The notes below the pieces were generated by a model. It made no database searches and was not told the origin of the DNA. It saw only the letters and a program-made list of their open reading frames with translations. Positions 1 to 11,715 of a stretch of 64,000 nt of DNA are shown piece after piece. Origin of the DNA: Aspidapion aeneum (taxonomy: Eukaryota > Arthropoda > Insecta > Coleoptera > Brentidae); NCBI GenBank assembly GCA_963576565.1, contig OY755038.1, forward strand, positions 205,069,013-205,133,012, read 5' to 3'. Each line of letters starts with the position of its first letter. Position 1 is the stretch's first letter. A program made the translations under genes and the position numbers.

Positions 1-321
1 ACGATAAAAGAAGGAAGTAAGTTTTTTTTTGTTTGTCCTACGTTTTGTTCTTTGTAATGTCTTTTTGTTTGAGCACCTGCCTGAATTAATTCGGGAAGTT
101 TTATAAACTTTTTCAATAGAATTAAACAAAGTATTTACTTAATTCTTTCACAAAAAAAGGTTTAGTATCAAATAAAACTTTTAAATTATTCTTTTCAACA
201 ACAAGAATTTTTTAAAGTAGGGGTGAAATTTGTTTGTGATTTTGCTTGCAAAAATAATTTTGTACTTAATTCTATTTTCAATTCAATCCAATTTATTTAA
301 TTTAAATTGTTGTAATGTCGC
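1..321. other. AT-rich sequence, nothing recognised
   Basis: No convincing reading frame or repeat structure is visible. The last eight bases before the next element (314-321) are one copy of its target duplication. Confidence 0.5.
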
Positions 322-901
322 CAGAGCTGTCACAAGTACATTATGAAAGTACTTCAAGTACAAGTACCAAGTAGATTCAGATTTGTAAAAGTACTTGAAG
401 TACTAAGTACAATTTGTTTTCAAATGTAATTCAAGCACCAAGTACATTATAAAAGTACTTTTTTTGAGGATAAAAAATTTCAAAAAAGATTCAAAAAGAT
501 ATTTTCAAAAAATGCTAAAATTCGTCAAAAATGTTAAAAACCGTCAAAAATGTAAAACATGTCAAAAATGTTTACAAAAATTTGGACCTGAAAGATTATA
601 TTTTTTGGAATAATATTGTGTATTTTCTAAACTCATCATTTTACATATAAATGCCTTGAAGTTACCCCTTGTCTTCGGCGCATTAAAGTTATATCTCACC
701 TATTGCACTTTAAGAATATTTTATTTTACTTGAAGTACTTCGAATGTACTTGAAGTGCTTTGAATGTACATTGTTAAAAATACTTCAAGTATCAAGTACA
801 ATCACCGGATTGTAGATGTACTTCAAGTACAGTATTTGAAGTACTTGTAAGTACTTGAAGTACAATTTCAAGTACTGTACTTGAAGTACCTGACAGCTCT
901 G
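322..901. mobile_element. hAT-type MITE built of AAGTACTTGAAGTAC palindromes
   Basis: Both ends carry the inverted repeat CAGAGCTGTCA (322-332 and, as its complement, 891-901). The flanks are AATGTCGC (314-321) and AATGTCGT (902-909), an 8-bp target duplication matching at 7 of 8 positions. An 8-bp duplication and a CAG start are typical of hAT transposons. There is no transposase. Both subterminal parts (330-440 and 725-890) consist of many copies of short palindromes such as AAGTACTT and CAAGTACTTGAAGTACT, so each arm can fold on itself as well as with the other arm. Family assignment is from ends and target length only. Confidence 0.82.
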
Positions 902-1385
902 AATGTCGTTTCCCTAAATCATATTTTTCTAAAGGTTTTTAGTAAATTATGAAAAGACGAAAAAACAACCACTCGTCTTATGGCAACGTTTCGTGTATAA
1001 CCTCAGATGGCGGTTAGCACTCCTATTGACAAATGGCCCGGATGATCAGGCAACGTATTCTAACTGATGTAGGGACAAGAATAATTGTAAAAAACTTGTT
1101 GTTTAAATATTTTTATAAATTTTGCAAATGATTTTTTTTCTGAACGGACCAGACGACAAATCACCAGGAAATATTCGTGCGCATGCGCGATGGCCAGTGA
1201 GCTTTCTATTACTTAAATAAATTGACTAATAATTTCAGTTCGTTTATCTATTGCTATCCACGGTCCCTAGAATTAGACCGGTCTTCGGATCGGATTTGTC
1301 GAATTTTTCACGCCACTGGTTGTCTAGCTGATTTTTGTACCCAAATTTTAGATATGTTATCTCTTTAATCAACAATTATTATTTT
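902..1385. other. Unannotated AT-rich sequence
   Basis: No gene or clear repeat recognised. The 3' part (about 1370-1445) is the left arm of an inverted repeat described separately. Confidence 0.4.
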
Positions 1386-1446
1386 TGGAATTTTTTGAAA
1401 ACTAAGGCAATTTTCCTACTGTTTTTTAGTATAAAATAATATTTTA

Positions 1447-2620
1447 TGGCGGCAGAAGGACAAGCCGGTCTCAGGGCGGGTAGATCTGATCATCTCTTTT
1501 GTATAACCCAAGTTATTGAAAAGAAAATGGCATACGGATAAGAGCTGCATCTGCTTTACGTCGATTTGCAGACGGCATATGATAGTATACCACTAAATCT
1601 ACTTTGGAAAGCGTTGGAAAACACAAACACAAGCGTACAACTAGTTAAGGCCATCAAAGAGTTATACCGCAATAGTAAGGCAAAAGTTAAAATAAAAGCA
1701 AAACTAACCAAAGGCTTTCAAGTAAATAGGTCTTAAACAAGGTTGCTGTATCTCGCCTACGCTCTTCAAGATATACTTGGAACAAGTCCTTAAAGTATGG
1801 AAGAGAAAATGCCAAAACATGGGAATTCCGTTGGACGAAACCACCTTGTATACTTTATGTTTCGCCGATGATCAGATAGTGGCTCAGGATTATGACGACC
1901 TCGAATATATGACGCGAAAACTAATAGAAGAGTACAATAAGTGGGGACTAGAGGTTAATCTCAATAAGACAGAGTATATGTGTATCGGTGGAATAAAATA
2001 GGATCTAATCTTAAATACCGGGCAGCGAATTCAGTCCTGTGATAAGTATAAATACTTAGGTCTAAAAATTACAGCTGACGGAACACTAGACAAAGCTATA
2101 AAAGATCGAAACGTACAAGGAAGAAAAGCAATAACTTTATTAAATGGAATGATTTGGGACCAAAGGATATCAAAACATAACAAAAAGCTTATATATAACA
2201 CCATTGTAAAAAGTATTATTACATACGGCTCAGAAGTATGGCCAATCAAGGATAGAACAGAAAAAATGCTTTCCGCTACGGAGATGGACTATTGGAGAAG
2301 AGCAACAGAGAAATCAAAAAGAGAAAGAGTTACAAATCAAAGAATAAGAGAAAATATGACAGTGGGTGAACGTACTTTAGTGGATGATAGAAGAACAAAA
2401 CAACTGGTGTGGTACAGAAATGTACAAAGAGTGAATGATGAAAGACTACCTAAACAAATACTACAATGGAAACCAACTGTCCGAAGAAAATGAGGACGGC
2501 CAAGGAGAAGCTGGAGAGAAGGAATAGACAGTGAAATAAGAATAAGAGGCCTAGATGATGAATTATGGGCAAACAGAAACGAGTGGAGATTGGGTATCGG
2601 AAGACGTAGAACGTTGTGAA
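1447..2620 (+). pseudogene. RTE-like non-LTR retrotransposon reverse transcriptase relic (family B)
   Basis: This is the RT and C-terminal part of a non-LTR retrotransposon, read on the plus strand with several frameshifts. In order I see QAGL-RAGRSDH (about 1460-1495), VDLQTAYDS (about 1560), LKQGCCISPTLFKIYLEQ (about 1733-1785), the catalytic motif FADDQ (about 1861-1875), the thumb-like WGLEVNLNKTEYMCIG, YGSEVW (about 2224), a WRRATEKSKRERVTNQRIRE block and a C-terminal WRLGIGRRR. The endonuclease and 5' half are missing. The same family occurs on the minus strand at 53690-55255, where FADDQ and the same C-terminal blocks are shared. RTE or BovB affinity is my reading of these motifs. The copy is dead: it has stops and frame changes. 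Confidence 0.8.
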
Positions 2621-2624
2621 ACCG

Positions 2625-2628
<4 letters not shown>

Positions 2629-2668
<40 letters not shown>
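2629..2668. repeat. (AT)n microsatellite at the 3' end of the retroelement
   Basis: About 20 AT dinucleotides directly follow the last recognisable codons of the relic. Simple-repeat tails in place of poly(A) are common in RTE-type elements. Confidence 0.9.
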
Positions 2669-2669
<1 letters not shown>

Positions 2670-2985
2670 GTTTTTGAGACACACCAGGGATGATTTTTTT
2701 TAGCCCGCTTCATTTTTCTTTACACAAAAATTAAAATTCGAAGAAAATAATGTGTTCGTGTCAGCTTTAAAAGTAATGAACCTTCGTTACTTCCCAAGTC
2801 CACGGTTTAACTTTGATACTAAACAATCACATTCAGTTTGACTTGTATTTTAAGTTTTGTTTAATTAAAAATAAAGCGCGCTAAAAAGAATAACGACAAT
2901 ACGTCTTAAAAATTATATTTTATAAGGTTGTACTAAAAAACAGTAGGAAAATAGCCTAAGTTTTCAAAAAATTTAAAAAAAGATT

Positions 2986-3874
2986 AGTTTTTCATATCAT
3001 TTCTAACTTTTCTTTACAAAAATCCGCTGGACCACCACTGGACTATACGCTGATGCTTCGTACAAACTTACACCAAGAGTTTAGGGTCACACTTCAGCGT
3101 TAGTGGCTACTAAAAGTCTTGCACCATTAAAAAGTGTCACTTAAAACGCCAATTTATGATGAAATATGGGATTATTTAGATTGTTTTTTAATTTTTTTTT
3201 TGTTTTTTTTTTATCTTTCATGTGTTTTTTGTGATTTGTGTTAATTTAGGTGAATATTTTTCATAAATGAACTATCTGGACAACATTTTTTTAAAGTTTT
3301 ATGTTGAGCAAATGATATAGAGGTTTTGGAACCGGTACAATTTGGGCTTCCATTTCAAAAAATATATAGGTACCCATGGACGCACCCAAGGATGCATTGT
3401 GTATATGTCTTTGCGAGATATTAGCAAAACAAATTAAAAAAGATCACAAAAACACACAAATAAAAAAATAAACAATAGGCGACGCGACAAATCCACCTCA
3501 TTTCGTCATTCGGCCAAAGCAATTTCTACTAAAATAAATTTGGCAACGCTACTTTCGTTAGTGGTGTTCAAAATTATTGGTACAAGTGAATCCACACTAA
3601 AAATAAAAGTCACACTTTAGAAAGTGCTTCTTTCTGTTATGTTTGGTGCAAGTGGCTATAAGAACTTTGCTGAACGACGAATAGAACAACGAACTCAACA
3701 AAAAACAAAACTGCGAACGGTCTTTTTGAAGTATAAACTTCTTTATGTAGTGTGGTTTATTTTGCTATATTTTACTATAGTTACCTATTTTCTATTAGAT
3801 AAGCAAGGCTTTGGCAATGTATAATTTAAATATTCTAGGACAATAAAGCTACTTTTGAATTTGAAAATTTGAAT
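2986..3874. other. Unannotated sequence
   Basis: AT-rich, no recognised domain. A 66-codon open frame at 3624-3824 has no recognisable motif and I do not call it a gene. Confidence 0.4.
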
Positions 3875-4170
3875 TTAGGCGCCTTTAGTACTTTTTGTGG
3901 GTACTGAATTGAACTGAGCTTGAAGTCGGCTCGAGTCGACTAACTGTGAGAGGAACAGTCAGCAGAGCGATATGATGATGCAGATGAAGGTCACTACGAG
4001 CAAAATTTACCAGAGTAATTTATACCCAATTATAATTATGTAAATGTTATTACTTTGCATATTACTTTGTCAATATACAATGCAAAAAATCTTATATTTC
4101 GTATTATTAATTTCGCCTGGTTGAAGTTTACACTTCCGCCGAGAGGACTTAAGCACACACATTTTTTTTT
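3875..4170 (+). repeat. Dispersed repeat, copy 1 (inverted partner at 39752-39970)
   Basis: Blocks such as CGAGTCGACTAACTGTGAG, GATATGATGATGCAGATGAA and the end block CTTAAGCACACACA reappear inverted at 39752-39970 in the same order. Each copy has private insertions relative to the other, so the family is old and diverged. No coding content. Confidence 0.7.
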
Positions 4171-4726
4171 ATTTCGACGATGGGAACAATGAACGGAACG
4201 TCTGTGGTGTTCCCAGAAATGTTCTCAGTTATCACCTTTTAAGATTCCAATGACTATTTACCGTTTTGTTTTGACTCATCTAAACTTGCAAATCCAACCA
4301 AACCAAACCAAACTCATTCGCGCACATCATTTTTGATGTGTCGTGGAGAAAACATTTGATGGGAACCCTGCAAACCGTTCGCCGTATGAGTACGATTTTC
4401 TCTATCGACAACGATAACGGGGCATGAAGTGCTTATCAACTTTAACCACGGTTTTCTAACTGTCTATTGTTTTGTGTCCCTATTGCTGACACATCCATAT
4501 TTCAATAAGATCATACCTTTATAAAATATGCAAGTCCTACTCCATGCATATAGACCCAAAAATGTAAATATGAGCCAAAATCTCATACATTTTTATTCAA
4601 TATTTGAGTGTCGTCGAGATGCTTGCTTTAAGGTGCTTTATACTCTTTGATATGAGCAACGTCAAAGAAAAATAACTTTGAAACTAAAGTCTTTCATGTC
4701 AAACGCATTTAGATAAAATCAGATTA

Positions 4727-4887
4727 GGGAACATTCATAAATACCGTAACGCAAAGCTTTACGGTGTTTGACCTCTTCCCCCTTCGTAATGTATTTTCAC
4801 GAAAAAACACCAAAAAAACATTGAGTTGAACGCAAGGCTCAACCTTCCCTCTCCCCTTGAGCGTTACGTAATTTAAGAATGAATCCC
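4727..4887. mobile_element. Small TIR element (MITE)
   Basis: The left end GGGAACATTCATAAAT followed by ACGTAACGC-like sequence matches the inverted right end (GCGTTACGTAATTTAAGAAT then GAATCCC) over about 27 bp with a few mismatches. Flanking triplets are TTA and TTT, a possible degenerate 3-bp target. No coding sequence. Confidence 0.6.
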
Positions 4888-5101
4888 TTTTTTCCAATGG
4901 TTCAGGATGAGATCAGCTTTTTTCCATTATATTAGGGAGATTTTAAAATACTTGTTTAATATTTTGTCATTGCTTACTAATGAAGCTGCGCAGTAGCCGC
5001 ATGTCATTTCTTTATTATTATTAAACATATCAAACGCCGTTAAACAAAATAATAGGGACATTTTGCAGCTTCTCGCTGCTTTTTTCTTATTTACGTTCAC
5101 G

Positions 5102-5319
5102 CAGTGTCGTAGCGTGGGGGGGGGAAGCGCGGGGGGTTTGTCGCCCCCGGCCCTGAGGCTACTGGCCCCCATAAATGTCGTAAGCGCCCTAAGCTTTATT
5201 AAGTAGCAGGGCCGGCAGCTGTCGCTTTAAATTAAAATTTTTTTTTGGTTGCAAGATTTTTGATGGGCGCTCTTTTTATTTGTCGACCCTCCCGCCCCTT
5301 CAGGCACGCTAAGCCGCTG
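5102..5319. mobile_element. hAT-type MITE
   Basis: The ends CAGTGTCGTAGCGTG (5102-5116) and the inverted CACGCTAAGCCGCTG (5305-5319) form a 15-bp TIR. Flanks CGTTCACG (5094-5101) and CGGTCACG (5320-5327) match at 7 of 8 positions, as expected of a hAT target duplication. The interior is unusually G/C-rich near both ends (a run of nine G on the left, C-rich on the right) and non-coding. Confidence 0.8.
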
Positions 5320-5813
5320 CGGTCACGACGCCCGGTACTTACGGTGGCCGTCCTCTATTGTTACCGTTATTTTTTATGGTTAGTTTTGTATTGTTTTTTT
5401 TAATGCAGTCAAGTTTTTTACTAAAACTCGGTAGTTTTGTTTGTAAAAGGCCATACACCTAATAAAAAAATAAATAAACAAATATAAATAAACGAAAAGT
5501 TACAGGTGTGTGAAACTACTAAATTAACGTTTGTGTTATGCTTATCTTTAATGTTCCAAAAATCATATTTTTTGCCCTGAATGTTACCGTTATTCTTAGT
5601 AACAATAACAAAAATAGCAGACACATTTTCTCTTATTTTAACTGACCCAAAATGTCCCTAATCCTTTTATACTCTTATCCTTATTTTGTACATTTACCCA
5701 GCATGTTTTTCTAATTCATAAAGTAATATTAGGTTTAGTTCGTAATTGCGCATTTTGGACTCTCGGCGATCAAGCAGCAACGCAATAATGTCATCCATCC
5801 TTTTATTTTAACG
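5320..5813. other. Unannotated sequence
   Basis: No recognised gene or repeat. Confidence 0.35.
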
Positions 5814-6491
5814 CTCCATTAGGCGGTGGATTACATATGTAATCCACCATCCATTAGTCGGGTCGATTACATATGTAATCCAGCCTCCATTATGCGGGTG
5901 GATTACATATGTAATCCAAGCCCTTTTAAGAAGTAATCAATTAAAACCTGATTTGTGGGTGGGATGGCCCACTTGAGTAGCTGTCAATCATACGATCAAG
6001 CATCCCCCAGAATGGAATTAATAGTCGGAGTGCGCATTGTTCTAAATTAGCGGGTGTCAAATACGACTGAACTACCAATTGTAATCCATGCGCCTAATTG
6101 CGGAACATTTTTGGCGTAGTGCATTTTTATATTTATTTGTTTATAAATTTGTATATTTTTTTACTGTTAAGTTTATCTTAAAAATAAGTTTACACTCAAC
6201 CATAAAAAATAGAGTTTTGTTTTTTTTTCTTTAATTTTTGGTTTTGCTACTATTTGTAACGAACTAATAAACGCCTTAAAAAAAAAACACGTGTACCTCT
6301 TTTAATTTACCTCATAAATTTTAGGTAAAATATATGTTTAGATGTATTTCGTGCATATAAAATAACATAAACAAACATAATATATTAGACCTAAATATAT
6401 TAAGTAAAACAAAGCAGAATCTAAAAAAATTGGATTACCTTTGTAATTCACCGGCCTAATCGCATGATTAGAATCCACCCGCCTAATGGAG
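5814..6491. mobile_element. TIR element with three 36-bp palindromic units
   Basis: The ends CTCCATTAGGCGGTGGATT (from 5814) and its inverted counterpart (AATCCACCCGCCTAATGGAG, ending 6491) define the element. Just inside the left end the perfect 16-bp palindrome GATTACATATGTAATC occurs three times at 36-bp spacing (near 5831, 5867, 5903). Each unit starts with CCATTA and ends with a variant of CCAGCC. Inside the right end a diverged palindromic unit is seen (6430-6455). I could not settle the target duplication. Confidence 0.72.
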
Positions 6492-7956
6492 GATTAATAA
6501 AACAATAATTTCGGTAATAAGGCGCTGACTCGTGACGTAGCTTTAAATTTGCGCCCCGACATAAATTGTAATTTTCGAACATACTCATTTGCATCTCTTT
6601 TTAAAGCACAGCTAATTTTTTATTGCTGTCCAACTCATAGCGCTACACAATGGGCTCCCGGACCTAATTTTTGACCAAAATTAGAAAAAAATAAGAACCG
6701 ATAAGTATGACATTTAGAACTTTTAGTATTAATCGTCGCTAAATATGAATCCTGGCTTAAAATTAAAAAATACTTATTTACCAATGGGTATATCAAATTT
6801 GGAACTTTGGCGTGTCTAAAGTCGCTGATTATAATTAATTATTTATGAACCGATTTGTGTCAAACTTGATACTTGGGGTTGTTTAAGGTTAAATTGAGAT
6901 CATTGTGTAATGTCTAATAAAGCTGCGTTGAAAAGGATGAAGAGTTTGCAAAATATTATAAGCTAAAAATAAAATTTAAAAATATTAAAGAGAGTTACAT
7001 GTTATATGGTATTATCTTTTAGCTGTACCAAAAACTAGAAAATAATACGAACGTAACCCTGACTTTGTAGCGGATAAGAACCTGCAAGTGTAACGACTGC
7101 ACAATCAAATAAGAATGATTTTTCTAGAAAAATGTGTTTTTAAGTCCCACAAAATAAATATTTTTAAAGCGCCCACGTTTTTATACTAGTTTGTTAAAAG
7201 TCACGTTTGGTAATCTGCTGCCACAGTTAACTTCATCAATAATTTTTGGTTTTTGAGATATTGCAGTTGGTATTTCTAATGGAGTGGCCTTCCTTTTATT
7301 TGATTTTTGAAATTAGTATAAAATTCTCTTCGTGAAGAAAAACGTGTCATACTAAACATTTTAAAAAAATATATTTTTAACTTTTTATATCTTTACATTA
7401 TTTTTATTTTTTATTATTATCTATTTTTTCTATATTTATTTATTTGGGTTAGCCTAAAGTGCTTTAAAAATAATAGACACGCACTTTTATATAAAAATAT
7501 AGAAAATAAAACTCGTTTTTCTCGAAGAAATCCCTTTTTAGAAAATTATTCATTTGGCATCAACTTGTGGCAGTAGATTTTAAAGTATAATTTTAATAAA
7601 AATTTCAAGAAAAGAATTGATGACTGAACCAAAATTTGTATTCAACAATTATAAGAAATCTATATGTTTATAGAATTTCAGATATGCCAAGCAAAAACCA
7701 TTGTCTTACCTGTCTACACATTAAACTTGGAATTAAAATGAACAGATATAAAATCTACTACCTCCCTCTACAAGGTTTATTTTATGCGAATTTTATACCG
7801 CCTAAAATATTGTCGCAGAACGGCTTTAAATCTTGATCAAATCATCATACAAATATAGTACTTTAACGCGTTCCTTTGAAAGGAAAAATGGCACTTCTAA
7901 AAAATAACCGAAAATTGCGTCAATCAAATCATAATTTTTTCAAGGCCTACTAAACT
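6492..7956. other. Unannotated AT-rich sequence
   Basis: No gene recognised. A 40-bp block at about 6505-6545 (AAGGCGCTGACT, TGACGTAGC) matches one end of the dispersed repeat described at 7957-8432. The open frame at 7636-7836 has no recognisable motif. Confidence 0.4.
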
Positions 7957-8432
7957 ATCTACTATTTTTTAGTAAAGGTGGTCGACAGTTTCAGTATGTT
8001 TTTAATTTAACCCTTTTTGACCAAAAATCAGATCCGCGAGCCTACTGTGCGCTGATGGAAGGAAGTCGATTGACATTGATTGTCAAAATGGCATTTTATA
8101 AACACTTGTCTTTTCAGAATAAGCCCATGACTGTTCTAGATTGGTGTGCGCTCGTCCCACTACATTAAGTTAAAAAGAGAGAGTAAGTAGCTGGATGACA
8201 ATGTGTGAGTTTAGTAAATAAAACGAGTGAACCACTGTTTAGTTACTAAACTCATGTGTGTTTAAGATTTTTAAGCGCCCATTATATTACATTAGTTTAA
8301 AAAGAGATGGTAAATAATCGGATAATTATGTGTAAGTTCAGTCAGGGATACGATTGGATTAATTGGTGGAACGTTCCAGAATCTTATTTTGTGCCGGGGT
8401 GCCGTGCTACGTCACAGTCAGCGCCTTATTAA
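7957..8432 (+). repeat. Dispersed repeat, copy A (inverted partner at 32664-33660)
   Basis: Landmarks in order: CAGTATGTTTTTAAT, CGCTGATGGAAG, GCCCATGACTGTT, the match around TAGTTACTAAACTCATGTGT, GAACGTTCCAGAATC, and the end TGACGTAGC-like plus CAGCGCCTTATT. All reappear inverted and in order at 32664-33660. No coding content. An isolated end fragment lies near 6505-6545. Confidence 0.78.
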
Positions 8433-9520
8433 AATGAAGATAAGCGCAGACAATAATATTGACAAATACTCGGTTTTGACTGGTATAATTTTACAGTTAC
8501 TTTAAATATCGAAAAATAACTAGACAATAGGAACTTATTGCAATAAAGCCAAGCAGTAATTGTGTAATACGAACAGCTGTCTTCTTTAAAATTAGGTCTT
8601 TGTGTATTATAAGAGCCAGAATTAATAGTGCCGCCATTATTAATGAAAAATAAACGACTGGATTTATAAATTCGACTTTGGTATGTCAATTTTCAAAGAT
8701 CAACTGTCAGTTTTCAATGGAAAACTGTCAGAATAGTGCCAGGCACTATTACTGCCTCGCTTTATTGCGATAGATCCCTACAGTCCAAGTATTAAACATC
8801 TCAAATTATCCCTAGTGCCAACACTCTTTAAATCTTACTGCATATAAATCTCCATATTTACCTGAAAACGGTCCATGCAAACCGGAAATCATGTGATCTA
8901 TTTATTTTTGTTTTGTAATAATACGAATATATGGGGAGCAAAGAGACTATATTTTGTTACAAAAGAGAAGAAGAACATTATAAATATATAGTGGGTAAAT
9001 TATAAATAAAAATAAATACAAGATGTTGACATCGCGAACAGAGCCGAATGGGATTCGAAACAACATAATTGAGCTCCAAAAAAAATCTGTATTTGTCGAA
9101 AAAAAAAACAGAAAAAGTGTTACTTTGTTACCGCCCAATAAAAGTGTTAACAAAATATTTATGAATACCTACCGTACCAAATAAAAACTACACAATAATA
9201 CAAGTGCACAAAATCCTGAAACATCTCCTCTTTATGGTCCCTAATTTGTTATCCTACCTAACCACACAGCCTATCCAGGCGCGGATCTACGGAAGGGGAA
9301 AAAGGGAAAATTCCCCCCCCCCCCAATCTCAAACTAGAATATTTAGCTTTTACAAACAGAATACACCTCCTGGTCACTGCGTAAAATAGTTTTATGCAAT
9401 ATTTATTAAGATATTTACCCCGCCCCCAATAAAGTTCCTAATTCCACCCCAGCCTAATCAACCATTTTTCATCCCCTCAACTCCCTTTTTTATTACCTAA
9501 CCTTACCCATTTTACCCGAA
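8433..9520. other. Unannotated sequence with one isolated MITE-like end
   Basis: No gene recognised. At about 9277 the sequence CAGGCGCGGATCTACGG followed by G- and C-runs resembles the start of a hAT MITE, but I found no matching second end. Confidence 0.4.
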
Positions 9521-9708
9521 GGGTGGCTCGGTATTTCCTTTTGGTGTACAGGTTAGGGGAAGTACCAGGAAATACTTGGGAAGTACTGGGAAATATACTA
9601 GGAAATACCGGAAAGTGCTTGGGAAATAAAATACTACGAAATACCATTAAAATTTAAGGAAACACTGGGAAATACCAGGTTTATATAAAATCGGCGATCG
9701 AGCCACCC
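9521..9708. mobile_element. Small TIR element filled with GGAAATAC repeats
   Basis: The ends GGGTGGCTCG (9521-9530) and CGAGCCACCC (9699-9708) are perfect inverted repeats. The interior is a degenerate tandem array of about 11 bp (variants of GGAAATACCAGG, TTGGGAAGTACT) on the plus strand. No coding sequence; the target duplication is unclear. Confidence 0.65.
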
Positions 9709-10527
9709 ATCGATTTTAACCTCGTAGCTCCTGTTTTAATTAAAGTTTAGAAAAGATGTTCTGTAGCAGTAACACAGTCCCCTTATTAAAACTTAATGTT
9801 ATAACCCATTATATTTGAATATTTTTTCGGATTCTAATTATAACCGCTAGAATTAAGACCCAGTTCTGACTTTCCTGGTACGGTATCGTTAATCGATTTA
9901 ATTTTATTTAATTCAATATTAAATCACAATAAATTTTACAGTAGATCTTAAACCTAACCTTTAAAAATTTAGTTTTAGCGAAAATGCCTCTACCGGCATT
10001 GAACTATACTGATGGTTAGATGCTTTCCTTCGGAGAACTTGTTTCTGTTGGTTTCACACAGCTTATGTCATGTTGTCACTAAGCTCAAAAAAGGCGCTGC
10101 GGTCGCGCGTTTGTTCCTTATTCTATTTTTTTAAAGAATTATCTGTGGTTTGGATTTTCCGTCCCCCTTTTATCCAGGTAGAAAAACCTCTTCCACCGCA
10201 TTTTATTTCGGGTTCATTTTAAATCTATCTTTTTGGCTTATAGGTGATCTTTGTTGCTATGACGCATTAAAATTAAATTTTGTTAAATTTGTAAGTTTTG
10301 CAATTTTTAAATATATAACAATGAGAATTTCTAGTTGCTTTCCTGGGTGAAGTGTCTAAAGTTCAGACGAGTATAAGATGCATAGTTTTCCGAGAAATTT
10401 TAAGGTAAGTTTTCTTATTTTCTCATTTGAGGTTAGATTGGCATTTGATAAAATTTGTATTATTGGTAGTGTCTTTTTACCTTCTTATCGCTTACTTTAC
10501 GGAACTCTGAATACAGGTTTCCAATGC
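9709..10527. other. Unannotated sequence
   Basis: No gene recognised; short open frames at 10150-10350 and 10378-10611 lack motifs, and the second runs into the hairpin that follows. Confidence 0.35.
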
Positions 10528-10681
10528 CTGGTAGGTGCCTTATTTGCCCATCAATTAAGCACAAATTTAGTGTTAATTTTATGTCTGTCTCTTTCTTTCG
10601 ATATTAAGTAAAAGGGAGACACATACAAAATTAACACTAAATTTGTGCTTAATTGATGGGTAATCGAGGGATTACCCAGCA
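10528..10681. repeat. Hairpin (fold-back) element
   Basis: CCCATCAATTAAGCACAAAT (from 10547) continues for about 40 bp and is repeated inverted up to GCTTAATTGATGGG (10647-10660), with a spacer of about 30 bp. Weaker pairing continues outward to about 10528 and 10681. It could form a stable RNA or cruciform stem of 40 or more base pairs. Probably a small MITE. Confidence 0.7.
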
Positions 10682-11715
10682 GCGTAATGTACTTTGAATA
10701 AATTTATTCCTTAATTTTAAATCTTATCTTACCGTAATCTATATAGTACCTGTGATTAACGTGGTTATAAGTTGATTTTTTTTATTGTTTTCAGCTTTTG
10801 GATGATATGTGCGATCACTGATAAGCTATGTATATACTGCTTTGAAACATACCCTACAAAACTCACAACCAAGGCGAGGAGGTACTTTTAAATCACGTCA
10901 GATTTTCGTCAAGCTGTTAAAAAGTAGACATTTAAGAATGATTCTATTTACGAACGACTGTTTCATTATTTATTCACTCATCACTCAACAGAAATGTTAA
11001 AAGCAAATTTAAATATACTAGATAGTGTTTGGTTTTTCAATTTTATTTTACCAATCAATTAGACTATGTATTATTTCATCTATAGATAGTCGTTAATTTA
11101 GTTTATATTTGTACCTTTTTTTTATAATAATAAAAACTCATTTAAAAAATGTTTTATTTATTGCACTTTATATATCCTTTTCAATCTGTTTATATCTAAT
11201 AAAGACATTGTATGTCTTTATAAAATATTGACAGATTAAAAATTTCAAAAAAACTTTAAAATTAAAGAAAATTTATTATAAAAGGCGATTTAGATTTTCC
11301 GCCTCAACTTTTAGTTCTTCACTAAGCTCAGTAGTGGGCGCCACAGAGTTAATGATCTGTCAAACAGCCGGAGTTGCCTATCTAATAAAAACTGACTGAA
11401 CCGAAGCAAAAATCCTTTATCTATGGCTTATGCTCTACAGGGAGCTATTGCCTGCATTCACCTGAGGATGTCCCTAGAAGGCCAAAACCAGTCGTGGATT
11501 GGGTTGGATCACTGTTTCTGCTTCTTTTCAGGACTTGTTCCAAACAAGAATGCTTCATATCCTTCTAATCGAAGTTGGAGAAAGTGAAAACGACATAATT
11601 TTAACAAATTCCCAATAAAAACATCTAACTATTAGTATAAGTTAATGCCGGTAGGGGTACTTTCCCTTAACATCTGACAGTATGGAGTAACCGGGCCCTG
11701 ACAGATGGTAGCTCG
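10682..11715. other. Unannotated sequence
   Basis: AT-rich, no recognised gene. The open frame 10809-11000 has no motif. Confidence 0.35.

Larger units (their letters stand above)
1386..2985. repeat. Inverted repeat arms flanking an RTE-like relic
   Basis: The sequence at about 1386-1445, including TTTTTTGAAAACTAAGGC and CCTACTGTTTTTTAGTA, recurs inverted at about 2906-2985 (TACTAAAAAACAGTAGG and GCCTAAGTTTTCAAAAAA). About 70 bp of each arm match. The retroelement relic lies in the loop, so it probably inserted into an older palindromic DNA element. Outer ends of that older element were not found. Confidence 0.6.

Noticed and set aside
2337..2713. Minus-strand frames through the (AT)n tract giving Tyr-Ile repeats
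   Set aside because: Microsatellite translation antisense to a retroelement relic.
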